Shown: positions 1 to 7,658, numbered from the stretch's first letter. The stretch is DNA of 15,004 bases from an uncultured bacterium (GCA_905215015.1 CAJMOS010000075.1:1-15004), one strand, 5' to 3'. The notes: generated by a model from the letters alone, not told the origin. Program-made: numbers and translations.

Positions 1-1281
1 CGGGACCTGACCATGCATGACGATATTACCGGAACCTTGGTGCTCTATGACCGGGATTACGAGGCTGCCAAACGCAATGTCGGCGTTGCGGAGCAGTGTT
101 TCAAGGTGAACCACTGGGAAGGACACGTGAAGGTCGTCGCCGAAAAGGAAATCGGCAAAGCCCTTGATGGCTGCAACCTGGTCATCATCTCCATCGAACC
201 AGGTCGTACGGAATGCCGTTGGGGAGACCTTGTGCTTCCCGAGCAGTACGGTATCCTGGAAACGGTTGGCGATACCACCGGTCCTGGCGGCATCATGAGA
301 GCCCGTCGCTCGATTCCCCTGTTCACCGGGTTCGCCAAGGAAATCAAGGCTCATTGCCCGGACGCCTGGGTCATCAACTACACCAACCCGATGACGCTGT
401 GCACCGCGGCCCTGTACCGTGAGTGGCCCGGTATCAAAGCCTTAGGGTGTTGCCACGAGGTCTTCCATCTGGAGAACTTCATCGCCGACAAGGTGGCGCA
501 GTGGTTCGATGTGCCTCGTCCGGACCGCCGTGACATCGAGGTCGACATCACCGGCGTGAACCATTTCACCTGGATTACCAAGGCTGCTTGGAATGGCAAG
601 AATTTGTTACCAAAGCTTGTGGAACTTGCCCATGATCCGAAGACGTTCCCCGACGAGACCAAGGTCGCGATGGAGAGGATCGAGGGAAAGAAATGGTTCG
701 ACTGCGACCATCTGGTCGCTCTTGCATTGCTCAGGGATTTCGGCGCGCTTGGCGCCGCCGGCGACCGCCACCTGTCGGAGTTCATTCCCTGGGTTCTTCG
801 CGATGAGAAAGAGCTGTGGCGTTACGGAGTGGTCCGTACCCCGTACGAATGGAGACTCTCGGAACGCGATCGCAAGCTGCACAAGGTCTTTACCGACGAG
901 GAACTGAAGAGCAAGCCGACTGACGAGGAAGGTGTCGATATCATGCGGTCCTTGATGGGCGACCGCACGCTCTACACCAACATGAACCGTCCCAACGTTG
1001 GCCAGGTGTCGTTCCTGCCGCAGGGGAGAATCGTCGAGACGATGAACTACCTCAGAAAGGACGAGATTGTTCCATCGGTGGCAAGCAATCCTCCTCTTGC
1101 TGTCCGGCAGATGATCAGCCACGTCAGCGACGTGCAGCAGATGACCTTGGACGCGATTTGCGAGCAGGATGACGAACTGCTTTTCCGGGCTTTTGTCAAC
1201 GACCCGTTGGTCACCATTCCGCTTTCCCAGGCCCACGAGCTTTTCGAAAAGATGCTCGACGCCTGCAAGCTGGAATACTGA
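1..1281 (+). CDS. Glycoside hydrolase family 4 (alpha-glucosidase/alpha-galactosidase type), 5' end outside the window
   Basis: The reading frame is open from base 1 (codons for R-D-L-T precede the first ATG at 13), so about 20 N-terminal residues holding the start of the NAD-binding fold are missing. GH4 enzymes hydrolyse glycosides through an NAD+-dependent oxidation/elimination route that needs a divalent metal, usually Mn2+. Counting from the ATG at 13, visible family motifs are NYTNPM (about 122-127), CHEV (147-150; Cys as metal ligand) and GVNHF (181-185; His as second ligand). To my recollection CHEV is the variant found in alpha-glucosidases, CHSV in alpha-galactosidases and CN/CD-type motifs in 6-phospho-glycosidases, so a non-phosphorylated alpha-glycoside is the likelier substrate. 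The Cys-His spacing (37 residues) is a little longer than the roughly 30 I expect. The protein is cytoplasmic, acting on imported sugars. The gene ends in TGA about 10 bases before a terminator, so it is the last gene of its transcript. The family call is firm; the substrate is not. Confidence 0.9.
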   Translation, partial: RDLTMHDDITGTLVLYDRDYEAAKRNVGVAEQCFKVNHWEGHVKVVAEKEIGKALDGCNLVIISIEPGRTECRWGDLVLPEQYGILETVGDTTGPGGIMRARRSIPLFTGFAKEIKAHCPDAWVINYTNPMTLCTAALYREWPGIKALGCCHEVFHLENFIADKVAQWFDVPRPDRRDIEVDITGVNHFTWITKAAWNGKNLLPKLVELAHDPKTFPDETKVAMERIEGKKWFDCDHLVALALLRDFGALGAAGDRHLSEFIPWVLRDEKELWRYGVVRTPYEWRLSERDRKLHKVFTDEELKSKPTDEEGVDIMRSLMGDRTLYTNMNRPNVGQVSFLPQGRIVETMNYLRKDEIVPSVASNPPLAVRQMISHVSDVQQMTLDAICEQDDELLFRAFVNDPLVTIPLSQAHELFEKMLDACKLEY

Positions 1282-1291
1282 ACCCTGCAAT

Positions 1292-1320
1292 CCCCCGTGC
1301 GGATTTCCGCTACGGGGGGT
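1292..1320 (+). terminator. Intrinsic terminator after the GH4 gene
   Basis: A stem of CCCCCGT/ACGGGGG is continued by GCGG/CCGC around an ATTT loop, with one bulged T at 1311. It starts 10 bases after the GH4 stop. The T tract that follows is short and interrupted, so termination may be imperfect, but the 11-pair GC-rich stem is clear. Confidence 0.75.
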
Positions 1321-1630
1321 TGGTATCTCCCAAACTAAGCATCGTAAGTAGTTCTTACTTTCTCCGAATCAGGGAAAGGTCAACGGTTTTCACACCGTAG
1401 TTCTGTTCCTCTGAACCACGATTAACAAGCAAAACAAACTAATTGCAATTGGTTGTAATTTAAAGAGAAAAGACATTTCATCCCCATTTGCTCTGAGCTT
1501 GCCCGATATTTGAAAAGGATTCCTAACTTATCTCGTTTGCGCCTTGCCACGCGAGGGACGAGCGGCCGGTGCCCTTACAGCAAAGAAAGCCAAGGCAAGT
1601 CTTGTGTTGGAGACCCAAACCAGACAGTAA

Positions 1631-1656
1631 ACACGTATGCGCATACGCATACGTGT
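1631..1656. repeat. Perfect 11-bp inverted repeat built of hexamer units
   Basis: The arms ACACGTATGCG (1631-1641) and CGCATACGTGT (1646-1656) are exact reverse complements around a CATA spacer. All 26 bases alternate purine and pyrimidine. No T run follows on either strand, so it is not a standard terminator. It is the leftmost copy of the GTATGC/GCATAC repeat type and lies well apart from the others, about 350 bases after the GH4 stop. Confidence 0.8.
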
Positions 1657-1844
1657 CCATCTCGCATAGCATCCAGGCAACGAAGAACGTGAGAAGGACT
1701 TGTTGGTTGGATGGCCGTACGTGAGAGATGTCGTACCGGGGAAAAAAGAATATCGTTAGGATTCATTCCGATATCCCTTTGGCCAAGCTGGTGGACAGAA
1801 AAGGTATAGATGCCTCTTCCTGAAATCCCAATACGTTTTTTCTT

Positions 1845-1874
1845 CAGCGGGATGGCTTGCAAACCATCCCGTTG
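1845..1874. other. Stem-loop in the gene desert
   Basis: CAGCGGGATGG (1845-1855) pairs with CCATCCCGTTG (1864-1874) around an 8-base loop, giving 11 pairs including one G-U if the plus strand is transcribed. A T-rich run precedes the stem on the plus strand, which does not give a terminator in either direction. It could be a structured RNA element; the role is unknown. Confidence 0.5.
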
Positions 1875-2328
1875 TTCCCAGGAACTCGCGATGGACATAG
1901 GATTCCGGCGAGTCTATGGGGATAGGGAAAGACGGACGCACGCGTGTCTTTGCCAGGCATAAGTCGTAAGGAGGTGAAGACTTTCAAGGACAGGCAAACG
2001 CATCAAAGCACAGCCTTGGGATTTCCAAATTCAGGTGCGGTAGGTAATCATCTGGGTTCCAGCTTTTCCCATGCGTCTACCACCCTTCTGCTTTGCTTGT
2101 AACACGGCATCCGTTCCAGCGGGAGCTAGGAATATCCATGCATGAGCCCAAAATGGTCGCAACGCACAACCATTGGGTAGGACGTGCCGGGAATTGCCTT
2201 GCTGATTCGGTAGTAGGTTGAGCAATTTTTTACTATGAATAGAAGAATGAACGGAACAGGGAAAAGACGTCTTGCAACCCGAAGACATGCCTTCGCATGG
2301 GGATGAAAGCATGGCAGCCACACGCCTT

Positions 2329-2347
2329 GCAAGCGATCAACGCTTGC
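2329..2347. other. Short stem-loop in the gene desert
   Basis: GCAAGCG (2329-2335) and CGCTTGC (2341-2347) are exact complements around ATCAA. A smaller hairpin, CATGC/GCATG around CTTC, lies about 30 bases upstream near 2286-2299. They may be part of a folded transcript or may be chance. Confidence 0.4.
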
Positions 2348-2937
2348 TGTCGTATCATGCATGGTTTATGCATCGGTATCCTGTGGTTCCTTTGTGGAGG
2401 AACCTCTGTCCGCGAAGACGGTTCCGGTTCAAAGGCTTGCCATGGAGAGCCGCAGGGGTTTGAAGCACCAATAGCGAGCAAACTTAGGTTCCAGGTCAAA
2501 AGGAATTCTCGAAAAACAGTGCATAACAATTTTGGAAGAGCGGCAAGCAATACGATTCAGGAAATCATCCGAAGGACTCGAAACTCGGCTGCGTGTTGTA
2601 CCAGCCTGTTCCTTTGAAACGCGAACAGCAGATAGATGACACATCGATTTCCTTCGCATCGTGAAGAGGATTCCAAGGGAGGAGAAAAGCCTTAGAATAC
2701 GCAGCCATTGTCTCTGCACCATGCATGCTTACCGGTATGCCTGAGGTAGTGGAAACAAATGCAACCCAAAAGAACTTGCCGCGTGGACTTCGGGGGAGGG
2801 GAACGATGAACGCGGGCGTAATGGTTTGTGGTACGGCGGTATGCTGTCTGTGAGCCAGAGGCGCATCTTGGGGAAGTGATGAGAGATGCATCACGCAGAG
2901 AAAGGGTTGATTGAGTAGGATTCGCGTGATGTTGGAA

Positions 2938-2990
2938 GAATGTAAATAAATATAATAGACCTATAAAGGAATATTATATAAATATATTTT
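2938..2990. other. AT-rich island
   Basis: About 50 nearly pure A/T bases including TATAAT at 2951-2956 and repeated ATATTA/TATAAATATA runs. No -35 box sits at the right distance from the TATAAT, and no gene with a ribosome binding site follows. It may be an easily melted segment or a relic promoter region. Confidence 0.5.
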
Positions 2991-3211
2991 GTTGGGGCGC
3001 TTCGCAAAATGAGCTCATGAACCCATGCATGATTTTTCATATGGTGTTGCCTGCTGTCCCGCAAACACTGAACACGGGTCGCTTTGGAGAGATCATTTGC
3101 ATCATAATCCCCATTCGGCAGATGGAACGTAATCCACTCGACTTGCTGAGGAGGGAGAGAAGGTGTCCCGCAAGACAAAGCATGGAAGCATCTTGGTTTT
3201 TGCGGAGCATC

Positions 3212-3235
3212 CGTATGCGTATCGGTATGTGTCCG
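3212..3235. repeat. Degenerate hexamer tandem block (CGTATG CGTATC GGTATG TGTCCG)
   Basis: Four consecutive six-base units keep the register with one to three changes each. It belongs to the same repeat type as the other blocks in this desert, with core GTATNC. It lies within the longest plus-strand open frame of the desert (3163-3543), which I do not believe is a gene. Confidence 0.65.
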
Positions 3236-3522
3236 TGAAACGCTGGGCCTGTAGGACGCTTCGTTTTTGGGGAGAGACGGAATCAAGCCATCCAAAAATT
3301 ATGCGTATCATCATGGCATGTGTGGATGAGCAGTATCCCGATGCAAGGTGGGTGCGTAAGAGCCCGAATCCGAAAATGTTCCGTCAACGAATGGTTGGAA
3401 CGGGTAAGGCATGCAAGTGGGACGGCAATGACATCCGTATCCTTGTGCCATGCAGGTTGGACACGAATTGCATCACGATATGCTCAAGATACTGCATTGT
3501 AGGATTTCCGATGCACATAACT

Positions 3523-3548
3523 CACGTATACGTATACGTGTAAGTATG
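3523..3548. repeat. Perfect 18-bp palindrome of hexamer units
   Basis: CACGTATACGTATACGTG at 3523-3540 is an exact palindrome made of three GTATAC-type units. The alternating purine-pyrimidine run extends to 3542, and another weak unit (AAGTATG) follows. A long AT-rich stretch begins immediately to the right. It is a candidate for cruciform or Z-DNA formation, or a binding site for a symmetric protein. Confidence 0.75.
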
Positions 3549-3595
3549 TTATCTATTTTATTACAAATATTTGAATTGGATGGTCTACTAATACA

Positions 3596-3625
3596 GCGTA
3601 TGCGTACACTTATACGTATATATTA
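3596..3625. repeat. Degenerate hexamer tandem block (GCGTAT GCGTAC ACTTAT)
   Basis: Five units in register, the last ones decaying into TATA-rich sequence (ACGTAT ATATTA). Same repeat type as the neighbouring blocks. Confidence 0.6.
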
Positions 3626-4160
3626 TGATTGATGTTCGGTTGCCTGTCTGGGTGCTATCGATGTGTTTTTATCTAGTAGACTATCCGTACGCCATGGCAT
3701 TTTGAACATTTCTGGTATGATTGATGCCATCAAACCCCAGTTTGGCAGGAGCCTAGTATATGCCACGAACGGTCCCGATCAAAGAGGGAAAGATACGTCT
3801 AAAAGGTGCCAAGAAGACGCAGAACCCCCTGTATTCGACAAGGAATGGATACGGCAATTGTAAGGATGCCTTTAGGGATATGTTTCAAACCAAAAAGTTG
3901 TTTGTGATCTGGAAATTTCCGAGAATCGGATAAAGGATGGAAAAACCAGGGACGCTGCCGTAGCTTTGTCCGTTTTGAAGGAAAAACATGGATTATAAGC
4001 TGGCGATACTGGAAACGATCGTTCAATGCGTTGATGGAACGTGACATGGCAAAACTGTGTCGCGATGATTGTGTGGGGGCAAGGGAAAAGAGTCCAAAAC
4101 CTGGGCATGCCTATTGGAAATTCTGCGTAGTTCACGTCGAGTTGCTTGTTGGGATGATGC

Positions 4161-4178
4161 GTATCCTTATGCGTATAC
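4161..4178. repeat. Hexamer tandem block (GTATCC TTATGC GTATAC)
   Basis: Three units in exact six-base register. It is followed at once by a weak inverted repeat (TTGGTT/AACCAA around a 9-base loop). Confidence 0.55.
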
Positions 4179-4225
4179 TTGGTTTTCCTTCACAACCAAA
4201 TCCTTTTGCCAAAGGGTGGCGTTAT

Positions 4226-4261
4226 GGATACAGATACGTTGCCGTATACGTATATGCTTCT
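4226..4261. repeat. Hexamer tandem block (GGATAC AGATAC GTTGCC)
   Basis: Six units; the last three are GTATAC GTATAT GCTTCT. The register is held across the diverged middle unit, which argues that these blocks come from tandem copying and not from chance. An AT-rich patch follows. Confidence 0.6.
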
Positions 4262-4298
4262 ATAATTATTTATTGTCAATAAAGAGAATAGCACATTT

Positions 4299-4432
4299 GT
4301 ATGCGTAGACGTATAGGGTTCTGTATCGGTATTTTTTTTGTTTTAGCATATACGCATACATCTACGTATGCGTATACATTCATCTGATAAAGATACATAT
4401 ACGTATACTGAGACGCATAAACGTAGACATTC
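4299..4432. repeat. Dense cluster of three hexamer tandem blocks before xylB
   Basis: Three blocks sit at 4299-4316 (GTATGC GTAGAC GTATAG), 4346-4381 (GCATAT ACGCAT ACATCT and on) and 4391-4432 (AGATAC ATATAC GTATAC and on). Runs of 16-17 alternating purine-pyrimidine bases occur at 4346-4361, 4363-4379 and 4393-4408. The last two blocks both end in a variant of ACATTCATC, about 51 bases apart, suggesting a local duplication. The cluster ends about 20 bases before the xylB -35 region, close enough to affect it. Confidence 0.65.
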
Positions 4433-4449
4433 ATCCATTGGCAATTTAT

Positions 4450-4479
4450 TTGGACTTGCAAACTTGGTTGTCGTACAAT
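4450..4479 (+). promoter_or_regulatory. Probable sigma-70-type promoter of xylB
   Basis: A TTGGAC -35-like box (4450-4455) and a TACAAT -10 box (4474-4479) are separated by 18 bases. The start point would fall near 4486, giving a leader of only about 15 bases that is mostly the ribosome binding site (AAAGGAG, 4487-4493). The -35 box is weak, as expected of an activated promoter. No clear operator palindrome is seen next to it other than the hexamer repeats. Confidence 0.5.
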
Positions 4480-4499
4480 GGTGCGGAAAGGAGAAACCC

Positions 4500-5984
4500 A
4501 TGAGTTTGTTTGCTGGTATTGATTGCGGAACCCAGAGCACCAAGGTGGTGGTGTACGACACGGAAGCGAAGTCGATTGTCGCCCAAGGTTCCCACGCCTA
4601 TCCGTTGGTGAGCCGTGATGACGGTTCGCGGGAACAGGAAGCCGTCTGGTTCACCAATGCAGTGGTCGATTGCTTCAACCAGATAGATCCTGTGGTCAGG
4701 CGGAATGTGAAAGGGATTGGTGTCTCTGGCCAGCAACATGGGTTTGTTCCCTTGGACAAGGATGGCAACGTGATCGCGCCGGTCAAACTCTGGTGTGACA
4801 CCTCGACGGTTGCCGAATGCGACAAGCTGACGGAGAAAATTGGCGGGGAGGAAGAGGCCATAGCATTGGTGGGCAACCAGTTCAAGACGGGTTTTACCGT
4901 AGGCAAGGTCTACACCATGAAACTCCATCACCCCGATCTCTGGACACGGCTTGCCCACATCCTGTTGCCCCATGACTGGCTCAACTACTGGCTGACCGGC
5001 AGGTTTGTGATGGAGCGGGGGGATGCAAGCGGTACGGCCATGTTCGATATCGCCCACCTTTGCTGGAGCCGGCCGGTCCTGGATGCCATCGACCCTTCCG
5101 CGGATTGGGATTGCCTGCTTCCGGAATTGGTCTCTGACAACGAGGTGATAGGGACTGTCCGTCCGGATCTGGCGAGAGAGCTCGGCCTTTCCACTTCGGT
5201 GATTGTCTCTGCCGGTGGCGGGGACAACATGATGGCGGCAATCGGTACCGGTTGCGTGGAGAAAGGCGCCATGACGGTGAGCATGGGCACAAGCGGTACC
5301 GTTTTCGCCTACAGCGACATCCCGGTTGTCGACCAGCAGGGAGCTCTTTCCGGATTCTGCAGCTCGAACAACGGGTACCTGCCGTTGATGTGCACGATGA
5401 ACTGCACGATCGCCACCGAGCAGATCCGGTCCCTCTTCGGCATGACGCTTGCGGAGTTGAACAGCCTTGCCGGCAGCGAGGCTATTGGCAGCAAGGGAGT
5501 CTCGATTCTTCCCTATTTCAATGGGGAACGGACTCCTGACTTCCCCCGTGGCAGGGCGGTTTTTGCGGGCTTCGACACCACCAACTGCGCAAAGGCGACT
5601 CTTGCCCGCGCGGCCATGGAAAGCGCGGTCTTTTCCTTGATGGACGGGGTGGACGCCTTCCGTGCGAAGGCTATGGTCCCAAGCCGGATTCTTCTGACCG
5701 GTGGCGGTGCGAAGAGCCCTCTGTGGAGGCAGATGGTCAGCGACGTGTTTGGTGTTCCGGTCTCAATCAGCACGATCGGGGAGAGCGCGGCGCTTGGTGG
5801 AGCGTTGCAGGCGTTGTGGGCGAGCGGAGAAAAGGGTAGCAACCTGGCTGCAATCTGCAAACGCCATGTTGCCTTGGACACGGCATCGGGCTGCGTGCCG
5901 GATCCGGATGCCGCCAAGGCGTACCAGGTGGCGCTTTTGCGCTTCCGAAGCTACCAGACAGCCTTGGCGCCGCTGTTCCGTTAG
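4500..5984 (+). CDS. xylB: Xylulokinase (FGGY carbohydrate kinase family)
   Basis: The enzyme phosphorylates D-xylulose with ATP to give xylulose 5-phosphate, feeding pentose catabolism in the cytoplasm. The 494 residues are the usual length. FGGY landmarks run in order: GIDCGTQSTK (6-15, N-terminal phosphate loop), GVSGQQHGFV (74-83, matching the GQ-HG motif of xylulokinases), LWCDTS (97-102), the GGGDNMMAAIGTG segment (239-251) whose D242 is the likely catalytic base, SMGTSGTVF (261-269, phosphate 2), and LTGGGAKSPLWRQ (399-411, adenosine site). I chose ATG 4500 because AAAGGAG lies 6 bases upstream and the protein then starts as the family does; the open frame upstream to 4368 is repeat DNA. 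No xylose isomerase or transporter gene is in view, so the gene seems to stand alone after the 3.2-kb desert. Its stop overlaps the convergent ankyrin gene by four bases. Another FGGY substrate is possible but less likely. Confidence 0.9.
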   Translation: MSLFAGIDCGTQSTKVVVYDTEAKSIVAQGSHAYPLVSRDDGSREQEAVWFTNAVVDCFNQIDPVVRRNVKGIGVSGQQHGFVPLDKDGNVIAPVKLWCDTSTVAECDKLTEKIGGEEEAIALVGNQFKTGFTVGKVYTMKLHHPDLWTRLAHILLPHDWLNYWLTGRFVMERGDASGTAMFDIAHLCWSRPVLDAIDPSADWDCLLPELVSDNEVIGTVRPDLARELGLSTSVIVSAGGGDNMMAAIGTGCVEKGAMTVSMGTSGTVFAYSDIPVVDQQGALSGFCSSNNGYLPLMCTMNCTIATEQIRSLFGMTLAELNSLAGSEAIGSKGVSILPYFNGERTPDFPRGRAVFAGFDTTNCAKATLARAAMESAVFSLMDGVDAFRAKAMVPSRILLTGGGAKSPLWRQMVSDVFGVPVSISTIGESAALGGALQALWASGEKGSNLAAICKRHVALDTASGCVPDPDAAKAYQVALLRFRSYQTALAPLFR

Positions 5985-7576
5985 AGGGGAAATCCCTGAT
6001 ATGTGTCCAGCCAGCTGAGGTCTTCCTTGGTGTGGGCGTCAAGCAGCTCGAGCTCGTCCTTTCTCCACGTGGAGAAGGATGTCTCGCATGCCTCGCGGAT
6101 CTGGGCCTTGATGGTGTCCCTCTGCTCGATGAGGGTTTGGGTGTAGGTCTGGACCAGTTGGTCCTGCCTGCCTTGGCTGCGGAGCAGGTCGATGGTGGTT
6201 CCTGCCAGGGCTCCCAGTCCTCCGAGAATCAGGTTGTCCAGTGGTCCGGGCAAGACTCCAATGAAAAAACCGCTGGTAGCACCGAGCGCGGTGCTTCCTG
6301 CCAGGATCAGGCTGTCTTTCCGGGTCTCTCCGGCAAGGTTTCCCTTGTCCTCGGCAAGAGGAAAACTGGTTTTGAGCTCATGGTCCAGTGCCGTGAGGTC
6401 GATGGATTCCAGGTTGGGGCTTGCCGCATAGAGGCTGGCAATCGCGCGATGGAAGTCGGTACGGTTCAGGTTGACCTGATAGCTGAAATTGGCAAACCGT
6501 TCCTGGAGGGCGCGCCGTAGCTGGTCGGGGGTGAAGACCTCTTCTTCGAATGCCGCCTGGATTTCTCCAGCCATCATCTCCTTTTCCTCCCTGTCGTAAC
6601 TTTCCTGGCTTCTGCTTGGGACGAAAAGGCCTTTTGTCCGGCTCGCGATGCGCATTGCCTCCATCCGGAGGGTCCATGCCGACCGGTTCATGATCGAACG
6701 TGCCGTGTACAGCCGTTTTGCGAAGGCCGGCAACCTGAACAGATAGCTTTCGTAGAGCCGGTCGATCTGCAGGAGCAAATCATCAAGATCCGCGGAATCG
6801 TTCTGGTCCAGCACTTCGATTCGGCTGGCGGTACTCTGCTTCACCAGGTCTGCCTCCTGCTTGGCGATGGTGGCATGGCTTGGGGCGCCCAACTGTTCCA
6901 GCTTGTCCACGAGATGTTGGTATCCGGCATGCTGGGCGTAGTTGCTGGCGTCCCACCCATAGACATCCACCTCCCGCGGGTCGATGCCTCTTGCGACCAG
7001 CAGGGCAAGCACCTCCCCGCTTGCTCCTTTGTCCGCTGCCCAGTGCAGGGCGTTACGGTTTTCCCTGTCGAGAACGTGGACGTTCGCCCCAGCATCAAGC
7101 AGGGCCTTGACCGTATCCGCAGACGCATGTCCCGCCATCGCCCTATGGAGCAGCGAGGTCCCTGTTTCCGGATCGAAAGCCTCCGCATCAAGCCCATGGC
7201 CTGCCAGCAGGGCGACCATTCCGGTTTGGTCGTTGGCGACAGCCCACTCCAACAGGCTTTTCCCTTGGAAGAGGATATGCGGGTCGGCGCCTTCCCTGAT
7301 CGCAGACTCCACTGCCCTGGCATCTCCCTTGTGGAGCGCTTCAGTAAGCTCGGCGTTCAGGTCTCTGGCTGCAGGTCGCGGGGTACCGACGGACTGTTCC
7401 TGCGTGACGTGGGAAGGACCTGGTTGCGTGTTGCCCATGACAAGCAGGGAGACGGCGAAGCCCCCTAGGGCGCAGAGGATGCCGAAGGCGATTTTCTCCC
7501 TAAGCGGAAATGTGTGTTTTTTAGGAAACTGAAGGATTTTTTCTTTTTCGTCTTTCCGTACGGTGTTGTCCTGCAT
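5981..7576 (-). CDS. Membrane-anchored ankyrin-repeat protein of unknown function
   Basis: The 531-residue product has a short charged N-terminus, one transmembrane segment (about 28-48), a Pro/Gln linker, and about five ankyrin repeats between 73 and 230. Repeat signatures include EGADPH, SLLHRAM, DAGANVH and NALHWAADKG. A long helical region follows (about 240-415), then two hydrophobic Gly-rich stretches (about 422-441 and 446-463) and a polar, helical C-terminus. Ankyrin repeats bind partner proteins; the repeats probably face the periplasm if the N-terminus stays inside, but topology is uncertain given the C-terminal hydrophobic pair. I chose ATG 7576: the frame upstream only copies the terminator and the neighbouring gene. 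No Shine-Dalgarno sequence precedes it, and a TAGACT box lies 7 bases upstream, so the message may be leaderless. A terminator separates it from the efflux operon, so it is probably a separate unit. I do not recognise the full-length family. Confidence 0.8.
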   Translation of the reverse strand: MQDNTVRKDEKEKILQFPKKHTFPLREKIAFGILCALGGFAVSLLVMGNTQPGPSHVTQEQSVGTPRPAARDLNAELTEALHKGDARAVESAIREGADPHILFQGKSLLEWAVANDQTGMVALLAGHGLDAEAFDPETGTSLLHRAMAGHASADTVKALLDAGANVHVLDRENRNALHWAADKGASGEVLALLVARGIDPREVDVYGWDASNYAQHAGYQHLVDKLEQLGAPSHATIAKQEADLVKQSTASRIEVLDQNDSADLDDLLLQIDRLYESYLFRLPAFAKRLYTARSIMNRSAWTLRMEAMRIASRTKGLFVPSRSQESYDREEKEMMAGEIQAAFEEEVFTPDQLRRALQERFANFSYQVNLNRTDFHRAIASLYAASPNLESIDLTALDHELKTSFPLAEDKGNLAGETRKDSLILAGSTALGATSGFFIGVLPGPLDNLILGGLGALAGTTIDLLRSQGRQDQLVQTYTQTLIEQRDTIKAQIREACETSFSTWRKDELELLDAHTKEDLSWLDTYQGFPL

Positions 7577-7583
7577 GAAAGAT

Positions 7584-7589
7584 AGTCTA
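7584..7589 (-). promoter_or_regulatory. Candidate -10 box for a leaderless ankyrin mRNA
   Basis: Minus-strand TAGACT lies 7 bases before ATG 7576, placing the transcription start at or next to the start codon. There is no Shine-Dalgarno sequence in that gap. The -35 region (TTTCGT at 17 bases) is poor and would overlap the terminator tail. This is inferred from position only. Confidence 0.35.
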
Positions 7590-7609
7590 CCACTGGCAGG
7601 AGGGATACG

Positions 7610-7638
7610 AAAAGCGGGAAGCCGTTCGGCCTCCCGCT
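7610..7638 (-). terminator. Intrinsic terminator of the efflux operon
   Basis: On the minus strand AGCGGGAGGCC pairs with GGCTTCCCGCT (one G-U) around a GAAC loop, followed by four Ts. It lies about 20 bases past the stop of the PII-like gene and before the ankyrin gene, ending the operon. Confidence 0.85.
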
Positions 7639-7658
7639 CGTGGTGGAAAGAACATTTT

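Larger units (their letters stand above)
1321..4499. other. About 3.2 kb gene desert with degenerate hexamer repeats
   Basis: I find no recognisable gene in this stretch. The open frames in it are short (up to about 135 codons), lie on both strands, overlap each other and translate into Cys-, His-, Trp- and Arg-rich sequence without domain motifs. The base composition is visibly more AT-rich than the flanking genes. I looked for tRNA, tmRNA, RNase P, SRP RNA, 5S, CRISPR and transposase signatures and recognised none. What it holds is blocks of a six-base tandem motif (GTATNC and its complement), some inverted repeats, and AT-rich patches at 2938-2990, 3541-3640 and 4260-4290. It is bounded by the GH4 terminator and the xylB promoter. 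It could be decayed coding DNA, a large untranslated RNA locus, or a structural or recognition region; the sequence alone does not decide. Confidence 0.7.

Noticed and set aside
1378..1425. tRNA-like arm (ACGGT-TTTCAC-ACCGT) that resembles a Glu anticodon arm
   Set aside because: The loop is six bases instead of seven, and there is no matching acceptor stem, D arm or GGTTCRANYCC T arm around it.
3163..3543. Plus-strand open frame of 126 codons starting at GTG after a purine-rich GAGGAGGGAG stretch
   Set aside because: Despite the Shine-Dalgarno-like start, the translation is rich in Cys, Trp, His and Arg, matches nothing I recognise, and ends inside the hexamer palindrome. Its (Tyr-Val)-type dipeptides are by-products of the six-base repeat.
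1631..4432. CRISPR array or integron attC-type cassette array
   Set aside because: The repeats are six-base units with no constant-length spacers, no cas or integrase gene is present, and no attC-like core sites bound cassettes.
4368..4499. 44-residue N-terminal extension of xylulokinase
   Set aside because: It translates the hexamer-repeat DNA and the promoter; the ATG at 4500 has a strong ribosome binding site and the family-typical start.
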